Notes under the pieces: generated by a model | The model's database searches: none | What the model saw: only the letters and a program-made list of their open reading frames with translations | Told to the model about the DNA's origin: nothing | Shown here: positions 1-12,273 of the stretch, piece after piece | Layout: every line of letters begins with the position of its first letter | How positions within the stretch are numbered: position 1 is the stretch's first letter | From: Sistotremastrum niveocremeum HHB9708 | Lineage: Eukaryota; Basidiomycota; Agaricomycetes; Sistotremastrales; Sistotremastraceae | DNA length: 64,000 nt | NCBI GenBank assembly: GCA_001630475.1 | Contig: KV419402.1 | Span: forward strand, 637,691-701,690 | Direction of reading: 5' to 3' | Translations under genes and position numbers: made by a program

Positions 1-757
1 TATCAGAAAACTCTAAACAGACTGGGAATCACATGGAAATCTCGAACACGATCTTGTAAAACTATTTTGAGAAGAGTCCGCGCAGTGGAGATCGAAGAAA
101 GAATATAAATGAGCCAATAGCATGCCTTTAGCATATCGAGGCGAAACGGTGCCGGATTTGAACCGTGTGGTTGGGATCGATGCCGGATGGTCGGAAATCG
201 ATAGGAACGGAGTGTCGCATGGTCTAGGAATATTTGGGGAATTTAGGAAGGCGAGGAAAAGCGAGGGAAGAAGGGGAGAGCCGGTTTCGGTGAGAGCCTT
301 GAGCTGCCGAAATATTGGTTGTCGTGCCGAGTGGCTGATGATAAGGAATGGAGGGCCGTAAGCCGCGCGATGGAGTCGGATATTGAAAAAGCCCGAGTGG
401 CTGAACTCTAATTGAGTAGGAGATAACAAGATAGGAAGGTGGGAAGGGGTAAACTCGATGGATAAGGGCGGGCGCCAAAAGTCAACGCAATCACGTTGAG
501 ATTACGTAATGGCTAACCGGGGATTTTCCGAGCGATGGCGATGACTATATTCGCATGACTAATACACGATGCTACGCTACTCTACATTATATTCAATCTT
601 GGACCAGAATGAGCATATTGTCGCAGAGAGATACATGTGACTGAATATAGCACGAGGACAGAAAGAGCTATGGTCGTTCTCCATCTGACAACATATCAAG
701 GCCACTGCAGGGCAGCGAAACGTGATGAAAAAGGATCTCTGAGATTATCTTGCGCAT
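1..757. other. No supported gene
   Basis: Several overlapping open frames exist on both strands, the longest being a 138-codon minus frame at 13-429. None has a recognisable domain, signal peptide or convincing splice continuation. A short stretch near 150-165 resembles a reverse-complement tRNA T-arm, but no cloverleaf can be drawn around it. I see nothing else that can be named. Confidence 0.4.
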
Positions 758-1302
758 TCATGCAGCGGTGCTTACTGGCTGAAAATCGCAGATGAGCGGG
801 TTAGTGAATGGACACAAGAGATGACTCACCACCCGGCAGCCGCAGTAGGTTGCACTATCACTTGTCGAAGCTATGCAATATTGTGCACAAGGGATCGGGC
901 CACATCCGCATGAGCTCGTGACCGATTGACCCAGAGGGCAGGCAATGGCGGGGCAAATGGTTGGGCCAGGCTTGATGGTTGTTTTGGTCGGCTAGATCAA
1001 AATTCAACGCTGGCGTGATTCGCTGTTCTAAAGCCTCTTACAAGAGGAGTTGGGCATCCACAACGCTCGATTCCAGTCGTATCATAAATGCAGAACTGTT
1101 CGGCACAGATCTAGGCAATAGTCAGATCTGATCGCTCACAATTATAATTACTCACAGGACCACATCCACAAGTGGGAGCTGGAAGTGCACGAGCGGCCAA
1201 GGGGCAGGCAATCTCGGGACAGGCTATTAAAGCAAGGGCACTGGGTGTCACGAGAAGAGCAACGGTGAAAGAAGCAACAGCCTTCGCAACAATTGAATGC
1301 AT
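758..1302 (-). CDS. Secreted cysteine-rich protein with two 8-Cys modules
   Basis: Predicted 132-aa secreted protein from four exons (1302-1156, 1110-1042, 991-830, 778-758), joined at GT-AG sites; the exon sum is 399 nt. Residues 1-24 form a signal peptide (charged start, hydrophobic core, ALA end). The mature part is two tandem modules of about 40 residues, each with eight cysteines: C28, 33, 45, 47, 51, 56, 66, 68 and C85, 90, 100, 102, 107, 111, 122, 124. Each module has the order C-P-x-I-A-C-P-L, then C-G-C-G-P-I, then a closing C-G-C. Module 1 is split by an intron after CGCGP. No catalytic motif is visible. The all-paired cysteine count suggests a small extracellular, effector-like or cell-wall protein. 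No named family is recognised. Confidence 0.75.
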
Positions 1303-1358
1303 GATGAGAAGAAGTGGGAACGATGGCGAAGAAGGATAGTCCCAGGCCCACGAGCTTG

Positions 1359-1365
1359 TTATATA
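1359..1365 (-). promoter_or_regulatory. TATA box of the cysteine-rich secreted gene
   Basis: TATATAA on the minus strand, about 57 bp upstream of the ATG at 1302. The position and sequence fit a core TATA element of an inducible secreted-protein gene. Confidence 0.4.
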
Positions 1366-3064
1366 CCCGCGCAGAATGAGATGGCCCCCCTTGATTTTAC
1401 TCCGACAAACCAAGAGATCTAATAAATTGTAAAGGTCCGAGTCTTACCGTCGATATATCGCCCAATGCAACATTGAGTAACAAAATAGTTCCGAAGACCA
1501 AGGACCCTGGTGATGTTCCTGAAACGTGGACAGTGACAGGAAACGGCAATACAAAAAGTCTCCGAAGCGTTTCCAAGGTCCAGATCGGGAACAATCACAA
1601 ATTACACAGTGAGTCATCAGGAACCGAGCGAGTCAGAAGGAGTAAATCAGCAGAGAAATGAAAGACAAAAGATCCTTTTGTGAGCTCAAGTTGGGACATG
1701 TTCAAGAGGACACTCTTCGGCGCCAGGATGTTACAGGCGTAACTTGACCATTCAAACGTGCATCACCTGAGCGTCGGCCCTGTCAATGGGGTGATGTGGG
1801 ATTGTGTACAATACGCCTGGGCGTTATTGAGGCTGCGCGCGGAGATGTGCAAGAACTTGTCAATAGATGGCCAGAGACCAGGCCGGTAGTGCCCGCTTTG
1901 GAATATCTGGGTAAATACCGAGGGATGCTCGGATGCGACAACTGACTCAATCCAGGCACGCCAAAGCAGATTCATTTTCCCCGTGACGAGACTGAGAATT
2001 TGTAGATTCGGGCTTATCGGCCGACGGGGAACGGAATCACAGGACATTTCTTGCAGATTTTCTTCATATAGATTAGAGTAGAAGGGCGGACGCGGCATAA
2101 ATTATGAGCGTTCAGCGGACGAAGTTGATAGTGGCGCAGATCACAATAGTGCTACAAGCCAACGCCGGGCATTCGATGCCAGATTTCTCGAGCAGTCTTG
2201 GCGTATTATTTGTAAGAGATCCCCAGTAGGAGAACGACCAGAACTTGGACCAGAAGCAAAAGGATGAACGGGAGTATAATACGCTTCACGGGATAGTGAC
2301 GCGAGGTGAGATGTCCGGTTCTGAGTAGCACGGTAGGTCCAGCGGAATATCAGCTCGCACAACGCGAAGAAACGATATTGCTCTGCTCAGTCCTGAAAAT
2401 GCATGGAGAAGAATTTGCCTGCGCTCAAATCTACGTAGTGAAAGCAAAGGTCGGTCAGTCGCACTGGCACAATGATAGTGTCGTACACTTACTTGGACTC
2501 ACGTCCACGAAGAACACGGGACTAGTTACATTGGAGGAGGGGTCAGAATAATACTCACACACATAGTTTATCTTGATGTTCAGAGTTTCGCCCTGTGTCT
2601 CACAAGCTCTCACTGGACAGAGTGGATGCCTTTAGTCTTGCCTTCAGTTGATCATCGATTGAGGCTCAGAGTTTTCGGGTTTCGGTGATGTCACCATGAG
2701 AGTTCAGATTCCAGCATGGTGTGAAGAAAGATGGAATACCTTCCATTCTATACACCAGTCCAATTTTTCCAAGCTTTTAGGAAAGCCGAAGCCTGAAGGT
2801 GAAACGCGAAGCGGAGCCTCAATTCTCCAGGGGCAAAAGCTTTGACTGCCCAGAGCAGCCATCAGCCATTCTGAAAACATCACGCTCCTTTCACGATTGT
2901 ATCATCTCTTGTCGAGGTATATATACGCTGTGCCATCTTGAAAATGTACTCTAAGCTAACTTCGTGAGCGCCAGGCAACCCGGAAAAGCCGGTCTATTTT
3001 TACTCCCATCTGCTGCCTCTTTCGTAGCGGCAGCCTATCCTCATAAAAGCTGGGTGTCCTACGC
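1366..3064. other. Intergenic, with unassigned minus-strand frames
   Basis: Two minus frames (1763-2098 and 2141-2362) have mildly protein-like composition and could be exons of a degenerate gene. They cannot be joined into a recognisable protein. The last 150 bp, with TATATATA at 2918-2925, are probably the promoter and 5' leader of the downstream glycosyltransferase gene. Confidence 0.35.
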
Positions 3065-5024
3065 ATGATGTTCAGTCTGCGCAGGAGGAACCTGACGCGA
3101 CTATCCTTTCTGGGCGCCGTCCTGGTGTCCATCTACCTCATTTTCGCCCCCTCACGTGCTTCCCGAGACGAAATCAAGCAGCATGGTGTCTTTGAACGAA
3201 TAACAAGAGGAATCGACAAAACTTTAGACCCTCAGAGAAATTCATTTCTTCAGTCTCGAGTGGGAAGAGATGAGTCGTATGATTTGTTGAAAGGGGTGAT
3301 CAACGATGGAGTGACAGACTATTGGGAGAGATTTCAAAAACCATTGTGCGTATTTGATTCCGTTAACACGTTCGCCTGGTCTGACCCCTACTTGCAGTAT
3401 TACTGGTTATGATACGTCTCATGTGGACCACCAAATTGTGCGAACTGCAATGGAAGATCTGCTCTCTCTCAATGGTTGGGTCGCTGCCGATTGCCCTACA
3501 CTCATTCGACCGTTTGGCCAGAACAACAAAGAGAACACATACGATGATCTCGCCCGACAAAATCACCTCTATTTCATCGCCATTGTCATCCATTCAGCCG
3601 ATCATTTCCTTCTCGATCAACTCGCCGTAATCGTGCAAATGGCCAGACGCTTGGGTCCTCAAAATCTCTTTGTGTCTATGTTGGACTACGATTCCAAAGA
3701 CGCGACGGCCACTCTGCTAGATCTTTCAGAAGCCGTGTTGACTCTTTTGGGCGTCCCCTTCAAGATTCGACATGTAACGGGGGCAACCTCCGACGAGTCG
3801 GCGGCCTACTACCCCGCTGAGGAAGCCTACACAAGGAATCTCGTCCTTCAGCCTCTGAGGGAGCTGTATGAGAGGCGAAAAGTCCAATTCCATCGTGTTA
3901 TTTGGTTGAAAGGATTTACGTGCCCCAATGATATCTTCGAGACTATTCGAGTCAGTCAGGCGAATTCTGCGGCTATGGTCTGTGGGATGGACTGGGCTGA
4001 GCACAACGGGTTCTTTATATTCTCAGATCGGTGCGTCTCCTATGACTTTCACTTAGCCGATATCTAACTTCGCGCAGATGGAGAACTCGAGATATGGATG
4101 GTGATCAATTCCGTCAGTCAAAGTCGTCATCCAAACCTGATGCCGGTCCCCCACGCGACAAGCATGGCTCTGAACGTTACGCGGTTCACTTGCCATTCCA
4201 AGTCTTTTGTTGCGAATCAGGGACGCACATCGTCGACCCATCGCAGAGCTACTATCGAGGCATCAAATACCGCGCCGGCGAGAACTTCCACAATCTTTCC
4301 ACCTCGGATCCCACCCCCGAATGGGCACCCGATGCGCCGTGTATGGACAGCAGTCAGGCTTGGTTCTGCAGAGATCTGTGGATCGATGCGGCCAAGGTGG
4401 GGACAAAGGAGTCGGAGAAGGAAGCTTATCAACCTCAATGGGAAGAACCTCATGACGTACAGCCTGTGAGGAGAGTGCGCCGTGACGCAGAGCCAGCTGC
4501 AGAGGCAGAGGCAGATAACTTGGGTGCGGACGGAGAAAAGCCTGCTGAAGAAGAGGCAGAACCGGCTGAGAAGGGCCAACCTCCCCCCAGTGACGCAGAT
4601 GCCAACGTGGGCTCCGACTACGATGCCATGCCAGACACGGATGAAGGACTGGATGAGATCATTCCGTCGAGCAAATTCAGTATCCCCAATTCTGCTTTCA
4701 GTCCTGCGCGTATTCTTGTCAATCCACGATGTGTGACCACATACGCTGGCGTCAGTCACACGAAGCTTGCACAGGATCTTTTCGGAGACAGAGATGACGA
4801 GTCGGCTGTGGGCGGAAAGTACGTACTCGACGATTGGGAAGGAGCCCCGGATAGCTTTGTATGTCAAGAACAGAGGTGAGATGACGTTTTATCCTGTTAT
4901 CGATAAATGACTTACGTCTTACATTTATTATAGGCACACTGGTGGTAGGAAAGCGACCAAAACGCAACGGCGGTTAGGTTTCTCTGTCCACGATGAACTA
5001 GAACGCATGGGAGAAATTGTTTAA
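3065..5024 (+). CDS. CAP59-like alpha-1,3-mannosyltransferase
   Basis: Type II membrane glycosyltransferase of the cryptococcal CAP59/CMT1 family (Pfam CAP59_mtransfer), expected to act in the Golgi or ER on cell-wall or capsular mannans. Four exons: 3065-3345, 3398-4030, 4078-4875, 4934-5024. A single N-terminal anchor (about residues 10-27) follows an Arg-rich cytosolic start. Family landmarks are an SMLDYDSKD acidic motif, the block around VCGMDWAEHNGFFIFSDRW, and PFQVFCCESGTHIVDP. An acidic Glu/Ala/Asp-rich insert of about 70 residues (encoded near 4470-4670) interrupts the C-terminal half and looks disordered. The start is the first of two adjacent ATGs. The donor substrate is inferred from the family, not seen in the sequence. 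Confidence 0.9.
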
Positions 5025-5261
5025 CGGACTTTTTGTTAATTTTCATCTTTGTATCAAGCTACTGTGGTTATGGTCGTTTCTATACACTAATATCTATACC
5101 TCTACTTGCTTTGGCGCGAAGGGCCGTTAGATTGATCCTAATGATCAAATTGGGATCAATTCACGTGCGTGGATGCAAGCGCTTGTTTGGTATTCTTTGG
5201 CTTCTGGGGTCAAACATTTCGTCACCGATTTGCTTCCAGTCTTTATTCCCCACTCCCATCA

Positions 5262-5280
5262 TCTCCATCTCCATCTCCAT
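5262..5280. repeat. CTCCAT hexamer repeat
   Basis: About three copies of CTCCAT in the 5' leader of the glycogen synthase gene. A simple sequence tract with pyrimidine-rich character. Confidence 0.5.
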
Positions 5281-5353
5281 ACCTCGCAGTGGCCTGTTAG
5301 GGTGCCATCCATACCTACATCTTTGAGACACACCTCTCAAAAAATTCAACTCG

Positions 5354-7957
5354 ATGTCTGGAACGCTAGACAGACGCGATGTCAAAGAGCCCCAACTCTT
5401 CGAATGCGCTTGGGAAGTCGCCAACAAAGGTCAGAAAAGACGCATTTATAGTATTTCGAGGGCTCATATTGACCATATCTCTTCATATCATCTGTAGTTG
5501 GCGGCATCTACACGGTCATCAAGACGAAAGTCCCAGTGACTGTCTCAGAATTCGGCGACCGATATTGCCTCATCGGTCCTCTATCGTACAAGACGGCACC
5601 TATGGAAGTCGAAGCCAAAGAGCCCACTGATCCAGCACTCATCTCTACTTTACAAGCAATGCGAGAGAGCGGTGTCAAGTGCCTCTACGGACGATGGCTC
5701 ATTGAAGGCGCACCCAATGTCCTACTCTTCGACACCAGCAGTCAATATCACAAGCTCGATGAATGGAAGGGAGACCTATGGAACCTCGCAGGGATCCCGA
5801 CCCCGCCAAATGATCACGAGACGAACGAGACAATTGTTTTTGGGTATTTGGTTGCATGGTTCCTCGGAGAGGTGAGAGAATCCAATCTCTGGGTATAATT
5901 CTCGTATCCTGAACGCGTCATTTCTTCTGCGATCACTTTAGTATACCTCGCGTCAGCTGAAGACTACTGTTGTCGCCCACTTCCACGAATGGCAAGCGGG
6001 GCTCGCGATTCCTCTTTGCCGAAAGAGACATATCGACGTCTGTACCGTTTTCACCACCCACGCGACTTTACTTGGTCGCTATCTCTGCGCGGGTTCAGTA
6101 GACTTCTACAACAATCTGCAATACTTCGACGTCGACCACGAAGCCGGGAAGCGTGGCATTTATCACCGTTATTGCATCGAGCGCTCTGCCGCACACTGCG
6201 CGGATGTCTTCACCACCGTATCCCATATCACCGCATACGAGTCAGAACATCTTCTGAAAAGGAAGCCCGACGGTGTCTTGCCCAACGGCTTGAACGTAGT
6301 TAAGTTCAGTGCTATGCACGAATTCCAGAACTTGCACGCCATCGCTAAGGCCAAGATCAACGACTTCGTCCGTGGACACTTCTATGGACACTACGACTTT
6401 GATCTCGATAATACGCTTTATGTGAGTCATTACGTCATGCGCTAATGACGTGCTTCTTAAGCTCATGCTCGCCCAGATGTTCACCGCGGGACGATACGAA
6501 TATCGCAACAAAGGTGTCGATATGTTCATCGAGTCCCTGGCTCGACTGAACTACCAGCTGAAGAGTTCCGGAAGCTCCGTGACTGTTGTAGCGTTCATCA
6601 TCATGCCCGCCGCCACACACTCGTATACCATCGAAGCACTCAAGGGGCAAGCGGTGACGAAGCAACTTCGTGATACTGTGACCGAGATTCAGAACAGGAT
6701 CGGCCAAAGATTGTTTGATAAGGCATCGCGTTACACAGGGTGAGTGTTTAAATATCCGCGATTGATAATAGACGCTCAAACCACATCCAGAGAGAATATC
6801 AACGAAGTAGCTTCCGTTGACGATCTTCTCTCCGACGAAGACAAGATCCTACTCAAACGTCGCATCTTCGCCCTGAAGAGAAACTCCTTACCGCCTGTCA
6901 CCACCCATAACATGGCCGACGATGCTACCGATCCCATCCTCAACCAGATCCGCCGCGTTCAGCTGTTCAACAGCAGCAGCGATCGCGTCAAGGTCGTCTT
7001 CCATCCCGACTTCTTGAACTCAAACAACCCTATCCTTGGATTGGATTACGAAGAGTTTGTCAGAGGATGTCATATGGGCGTCTTCCCCAGTTACTACGAA
7101 CCATGGGGTTATACTCCTGCGGAGTGTACTGTGGTAAGAAGCTATGCGCTGCAACCGTCTTCCACTCCTCACTGATCTTCTCTAGATGGGTATTCCTTCG
7201 ATCACCACCAATCTTTCCGGCTTCGGCTCGTTCATGCAAGACTTGATCGAGAGCCCCGAAGACGAAGGATGCTACGTCGTAGATCGCCGCTCGAAATCCA
7301 TCGAAGACTCAGTCAATGAACTTACCAATTACATGTTCTCCTTCTGCCAAAAGTCTCGTCGCCAAAGGATCAATCAGCGTAATCGCGTCGAACGATTGTC
7401 GCCCCTTCTGGATTGGAAGAACCTTGGGATCGAGTACAGCAAAGCAAGACAGTTGGCAATGCGGAGAGCGTACCCCGATTCATTCGAAGAGTGGGATGAG
7501 TTCGACTTCAGTGGTGTTGAGAAGCCTCCGTTCAGTGTTCCTGGTAGTCCGAGATACAGAACTGGCATGGCGACGCCAGGTGATCTGGGTACTCTCACGG
7601 AAGAGGTATGCCGATCCTCTCTCCAGTGGCTCCTGTTCTCATTCTGACACACATCAGATGCAGGGTCTTACCACCAGTGACTACAGAGGGTGGCATGGTG
7701 CACAAGAAGATGACGAGAGCTACCCCTTGTAAGTTCCTTTGATCTTATTTGCATTCCGTCATCTAATCATCTATGCTCTCAGCCCTCTCGTCATGAAGAT
7801 CCGCTCGCGTTCAGGTTCCGTCAGATCCGGCGCTTCAACTCCCGGCGGTACCCAATCCAACAATCTCACCGAAGGCGACCTCGAAAAAGCCGACGCAGCC
7901 CTCAATAGCGTAGTCAAAGGTCAACCCAACGGAAACGGCCACGTCAACGGCCGTTAA
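5354..7957 (+). CDS. GSY1: Glycogen synthase (GT3)
   Basis: UDP-glucose-dependent glycogen synthase that elongates glycogen chains in the cytosol. At least eight exons begin with 5354-5429, 5498-5871 and 5942-6421; all junctions keep phase. The N-terminus carries the donor-site KVGGIYTVI block. Next come FHEWQAG and [14 protein letters not shown]. The C-terminal half has the GT3 catalytic region [10 protein letters not shown] (glutamates seven apart) and the arginine cluster [14 protein letters not shown], which in eukaryotic enzymes senses glucose-6-phosphate. A Ser/Thr-rich tail after [12 protein letters not shown] would suit regulatory phosphorylation. The length (roughly 700 aa) matches the yeast and animal enzymes. 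No damage is seen. Confidence 0.95.
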
Positions 7958-8775
7958 ACCCCCAATATCAACCAACGACACAAGTCCTCGCTGAAAGAAT
8001 CGCATCGCATTTCCTGCTTGATGCCTTGCTCGATGCATTCTCAAGCGCTTTCAAAATTAGCATCTATAAGTCTTTCATTGCCCTTTCGAATTTCCGATGA
8101 TTGTCTCTACAATGTATATGTTGTCAATGCTCACTTACTGTTCATAGCCTGTTCGAACTCTTTTCATAACTACATGCGTGTCTGTATGTCCATAAAATAT
8201 ATAATTGCTAAATGGGTCGCTCTTAGATGCGACTTGAATGTCGATCGCGACTATCGGAAATTCAATTTGCAACCTTGACCTGAAACCGTTCGACCATGTC
8301 TCGCCCTTGGTCTCGCAAACTACTGAAATGATATGCGAACATGGGAATCTAGGCAGCCTCACTACGCCTCACATGTTGTTTTCCTTCGTCTACTTTGATC
8401 CCTCGGCTCGTGCGGCACACACGCTTGTGAAAACTCGACCGGTGCCACGAAAGGATTGGGCAACGTCCATGTTCCTGAGAATCGGCAACGACGAAAGACA
8501 ACATAAGGAGAAAAGGCAAGGGTTTGGTGAGAGTCGTATGTCATACTCATGCCGTCTACTTATTTCGTCCAGGTTTTGATTCTAATGGCGGTCTAAGCCC
8601 TCAGTTGGACGGACACGGCTCGCTTCCCACTGAGCTGCTTAGGCTCGGGAAATTGTACAGGACTGCTATTGATATCGCGGCTTCAGGGGATTTAAAGACG
8701 TTGCACTGGGAGACGGAGGATGCGTTTGAGTTAAAGGATGTTCACCGTCACCAGAGTCGGTGTATTATTGATTTT
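7958..8775. other. Intergenic region
   Basis: Contains the 3' untranslated region of glycogen synthase and then DNA with no convincing gene. An open frame runs from about 8524 into the next gene, but its upstream part is not signal-peptide-like and may be non-coding. Confidence 0.35.
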
Positions 8776-9642
8776 ATGCATTTCATCCAGTACGTCCTCT
8801 CATCCTATTCCTCAAATACATATCCTAACGCTGAGGATATAATAGCACTGGCTATTTCACTCGATACGACTACCACCAGTGCATCAAAATGCCCCGACGC
8901 ACTCGTTCAAACGACAAGAACGATAACGCATCATGGACATTCTGTGGAAATCACCAATTTCTCATGTCCATCTCTCAAAAAACGCGCCGCAGAAGCTTTC
9001 GTCTCCGCCGAGACCGAGAACGAGCCTCGAGATATTTCATCTCTCCAAGCTCGAGATCTAGCCAGGACTCCAAAGAGATCTGCGTCACAATGTACAGGAA
9101 ACCCACTCAACTGTATCTGCGGTCAAACCTGTACGTCCCCTCCCCCCTCCTCTCCCACCTAACCCACTCTAACCCTCTTCTCATCTAATCTTCTACATAG
9201 GCACGACAAACTGCAACACCCTAATCTCCGAACTCGTGATCCTCTCAGACTGTCAAACCCTAACCCTCGTAGTAGGATCCGAACAAGGCTCATTCTTCCT
9301 CGGACCCATGGGCTCACAGAGCGCTAAATTCGATACGTGCGAGATTACGGCTTTTAATCCTTCGAGTAGTACTACTATTGAATATTGTTTTGATGATTGG
9401 GTGCGTGCTCCTTTTTCTTTGTTGGATTGGGCTGATTGGTGTGGGTTTGGGTGTGTGTAGGCGAGTGCGATGGTTGGATCGGCGGAGAAATGTGCGGGTG
9501 GGAGTCCGACGCTGAATGATTTGAATTGTATTGGGTTTGAGACGACGTGGGAGCTTGGGTGAGTTCATCGTTGTTGTTGTTGTTGTTGAATTGGGGAGAT
9601 TTGATTATTGATGATGTTTGTAGGCTTGGACATCCGAATTGA
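8776..9642 (+). CDS. Small secreted-type Cys-rich protein, copy 1 (5' end uncertain)
   Basis: Paralog of the gene at 14001-14934. Shared landmarks in order are a CP-x-x-x-V start, a G-H-x-V-x-(F/I)-T block, C-x-C-G-(Q/E)-T-C, a central disulfide-rich part and C-F-D-D-W-A-S. Introns fall at the same two places: inside the last Cys codon of CxCGxTC, and after the Trp of CFDDW. A further intron precedes the last six residues (GLGHPN). The 5' end is unresolved. The ATG at 8776 is the only upstream in-frame one nearby, but its product lacks the signal peptide seen in the paralog. Either a short signal-peptide exon was missed or it has been lost. Resembles fungal small secreted proteins of unknown or lectin-like function. 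Confidence 0.6.
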
Positions 9643-10806
9643 TGCGTAGGAAAGACAAAACTTGTACTTTTGATCGAATTAGGCATTTAGCGTTTTATGA
9701 ACAGGTAGTTGACGATCTCCGGAAGACTCTTACGATCGACGACATCAAGCATCCAAACACGAGCCCGGCCTTCACGTCCTAAAAGAAAACTACAAGACGC
9801 GTCTCGCCGTCTGTGATCTTCGAAAACACACGTCCTCCGCCTGCATATATCTCCTTAATGACGTCCAAGAATCCATCAAGCTTCATCTTCGCCCACACTA
9901 GTACTTATGCAGCCGCTCCAAAAATTCCGAAAGTTCGAATGCCGGCGATTCTGGCTCTATCACGATTCACGAGCGACATCCTTGCAATTGGTCGATCCGT
10001 GGCCCTGCTTTGCTTTCGGGCGGTCGCGAGTAGGGGAGGAAATAGGCGGTTCGGACGTTGTGATCGCGTGTGCTACTTCTGATTAAGATCTGATTCCTGG
10101 CCCGGGTGCGGAGTTTGCCTCTGATTATTTGAGGACGTCCTAGCCTATTGCGTAGATTCCTTCACCTTTTTGGTCCCTTTGGATCAGCCGCTTGCCACTC
10201 ATACTAGTATTCATACCTCTATGCGCGCGCAAGATGTGTACTAGACTTTTCAAGATTCTGTTCTTCGTGACCTGCCGCCAGTATTATCACTCTTGGCATC
10301 ACAACTGTGCGATTCTGTATTCGCGCATCGGTGAGCGGTTCTCGTCTTTTATTTTCCTTTGCTTTGATCTATCACGCGTCGTCTCTATTTTGTCTTTTCT
10401 TCTGGAAGGCAATTGATGCCTCTACCACGACGCGGAGTCGGACTTTTTCTCATCTTCACGCTGACTTTGCTCGTGAATCGTGATCGCTGTTCCGGGTCTT
10501 GCTTTCAACTTTTCATATTTTCGTTTCTCCGACCATGACTTTACAGCACAAGCCTGTTTTTCTATTCGATATCCACAATTCATGTAATCCAACCATGTCA
10601 GTCATAAATATACGCGTATCAGTCAATCTTCGGTGAAAGCGCCCTGAAGAAGAAGGACGGAGCTGGGCGCCTAACGAGAAGTTTTGCTTTGGATCCGGAA
10701 ATTCGCACGGTGTCCACCTCTAAAAACTTGACTCGTCCCTTCTCCCTTTCTCTCTCAGTACCAGTGCCAGTGACTAGCGATTGTAGCCAATCGACTATAG
10801 CCCATC
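9643..10806. other. Intergenic region
   Basis: No gene can be supported. Several short plus-strand frames (for example 9813-10082) have no recognisable motif. The last 100 bp are pyrimidine-rich and serve as leader for the ornithine carbamoyltransferase gene. Confidence 0.4.
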
Positions 10807-12141
10807 ATGAGCGTCCCACACCTCATGACCCTCGCAGACCTCTCCGTCCCCCAAATCAACCGACTCGTCCGACACTCCTTCGCCCTCAAACAACTCTCAA
10901 CCCCCTGGCTCAAACCAATGCCCCGCCGCTCCATGCCCTCCATCACAACCACAAAGTCCTCCACCGGCACCGGTCTAAAAACAAAATCTAAAAAAGTCAA
11001 TGACTTGAGATTACCTTCTCAGAGTCTTTTCAATAAGACTATTGCGTTGCTTTTTTCGAAGAGGAGTACGAGGACTCGGGTTAGTGCTGAGACTGCTGCT
11101 GTGCTTCTTGGGGGGAGGGCGTTGTTCCTTGGGAAGGAGGATATACAGTTGGGTGTTAATGAGAGTGTTAGGGATAGTGCGAGGGTGCTTGGGGGGATGT
11201 GTCAGGGGATATTTGCGAGGGTGGGGGATCATTCTGAAATTGAGGTTCGTTTTTCTAGTGCTTGTCATCTTATTAAAAAGAAACTTATGAATGAATAGGA
11301 ATTAGCGGAACATTGTCCTGTACCTGTTCTTAATGCCCTCTCATCCCTCTGGCACCCCACCCAAATCCTAGCAGACATCCTAACCCTGCACGAACATTCC
11401 CACCTCTTCACCTCCCCCTCCCCCTCCTCCACATCCACATCCACACCCCCAAAATCCCTGCGCGTGCGCGAACTCCCCCCTCTCCCCCCACTAACAATAA
11501 CATGGCTCGGCGATTCCTCCAACGTCCTGCACGACATCCTAGTATCTCTTCCTCGTATGGGCCATAAAGTACGTGTTGGAGCGCCGAAAGGGAGGGCTTA
11601 TGAGTGTCCGGAGGAGGTGTGGAGGAGAGTTGTTGAATTGGGGTGTGAGGGGAATATTTATTGGACGAGTGATCCGAGGGAAGCTGTTCATGGTGCGGAT
11701 GTCGTCGTTACCGACACTTGGTCAGTCCCCTCCTCCCCCTTCCTATTTTCCTATTTTCCTGGTAGAGTTGCTGATGATTGTGGGTAGGATCTCAATGGGC
11801 CAAGAAGCCGAAAAAGAACAACGTCTAAAAGATTTCCAAGGTTATCAAGTCACAGAAGCGCTCTGCGCCGAAGGAGGCGCGAAAGAGAATTGGAAATTCT
11901 TACATTGTCTGCCGAGGAAAGAACATGAGGTGGATGATGAGGTCTTTTATGGACCTCGTTCGCTCGTTTTTCCGGAGGCTGATAATCGCAAGTGGACGAT
12001 TATGGCTTGTTTTGAGTACGTTTTTCTCTTTGGTGTTTTGTGATATGGGGCTGATGATGATGCGTGTGTAGTTTGTTGTTTGGGAAGTGGGATTTGGAGG
12101 CGGAGGCGGAGAGTTATAGTCGGAAGAGTGAGGAGTCGTGA
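10807..12141 (+). CDS. ARG3: Ornithine carbamoyltransferase
   Basis: Makes citrulline from ornithine and carbamoyl phosphate in arginine biosynthesis. Four exons: 10807-11244, 11299-11720, 11788-12015, 12072-12141. Catalytic landmarks are all present: FSKRSTRTR (carbamoyl-phosphate loop), LWHPTQ, DTWISMGQE and HCLPRK. The start at 10807 leads directly into the family's usual LMTLADLS beginning, so there is no mitochondrial transit peptide in this model. This is like the cytosolic S. cerevisiae enzyme and unlike many filamentous fungi, where it is mitochondrial. A basic Ser/Thr/Lys-rich insert of about 30 residues precedes the STRTR block and a Ser/Pro/Thr insert follows HPTQ. Both lie at surface-loop positions. 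The gene ends 133 bp from the convergent neighbour. Confidence 0.93.
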
Positions 12142-12273
12142 ACGATAGCCGCGGGTTATTGAGAGCAGAAAAGTATATACTGATATACAGTGATCTACAA
12201 CAATCTTCCGAAAATTACTAATACAACGACGGAAACACTCGTTATTTTCTTCTTCTTCGTTTCGTTCAGACAT

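Noticed and set aside
130-190. Reverse-complement T-arm-like sequence suggesting a tRNA gene
   Set aside because: Acceptor and D stems do not pair and the T stem is incomplete.
13-429. Long minus-strand open frame at the left edge
   Set aside because: No domain, signal peptide or splice continuation; composition gives no support over chance.
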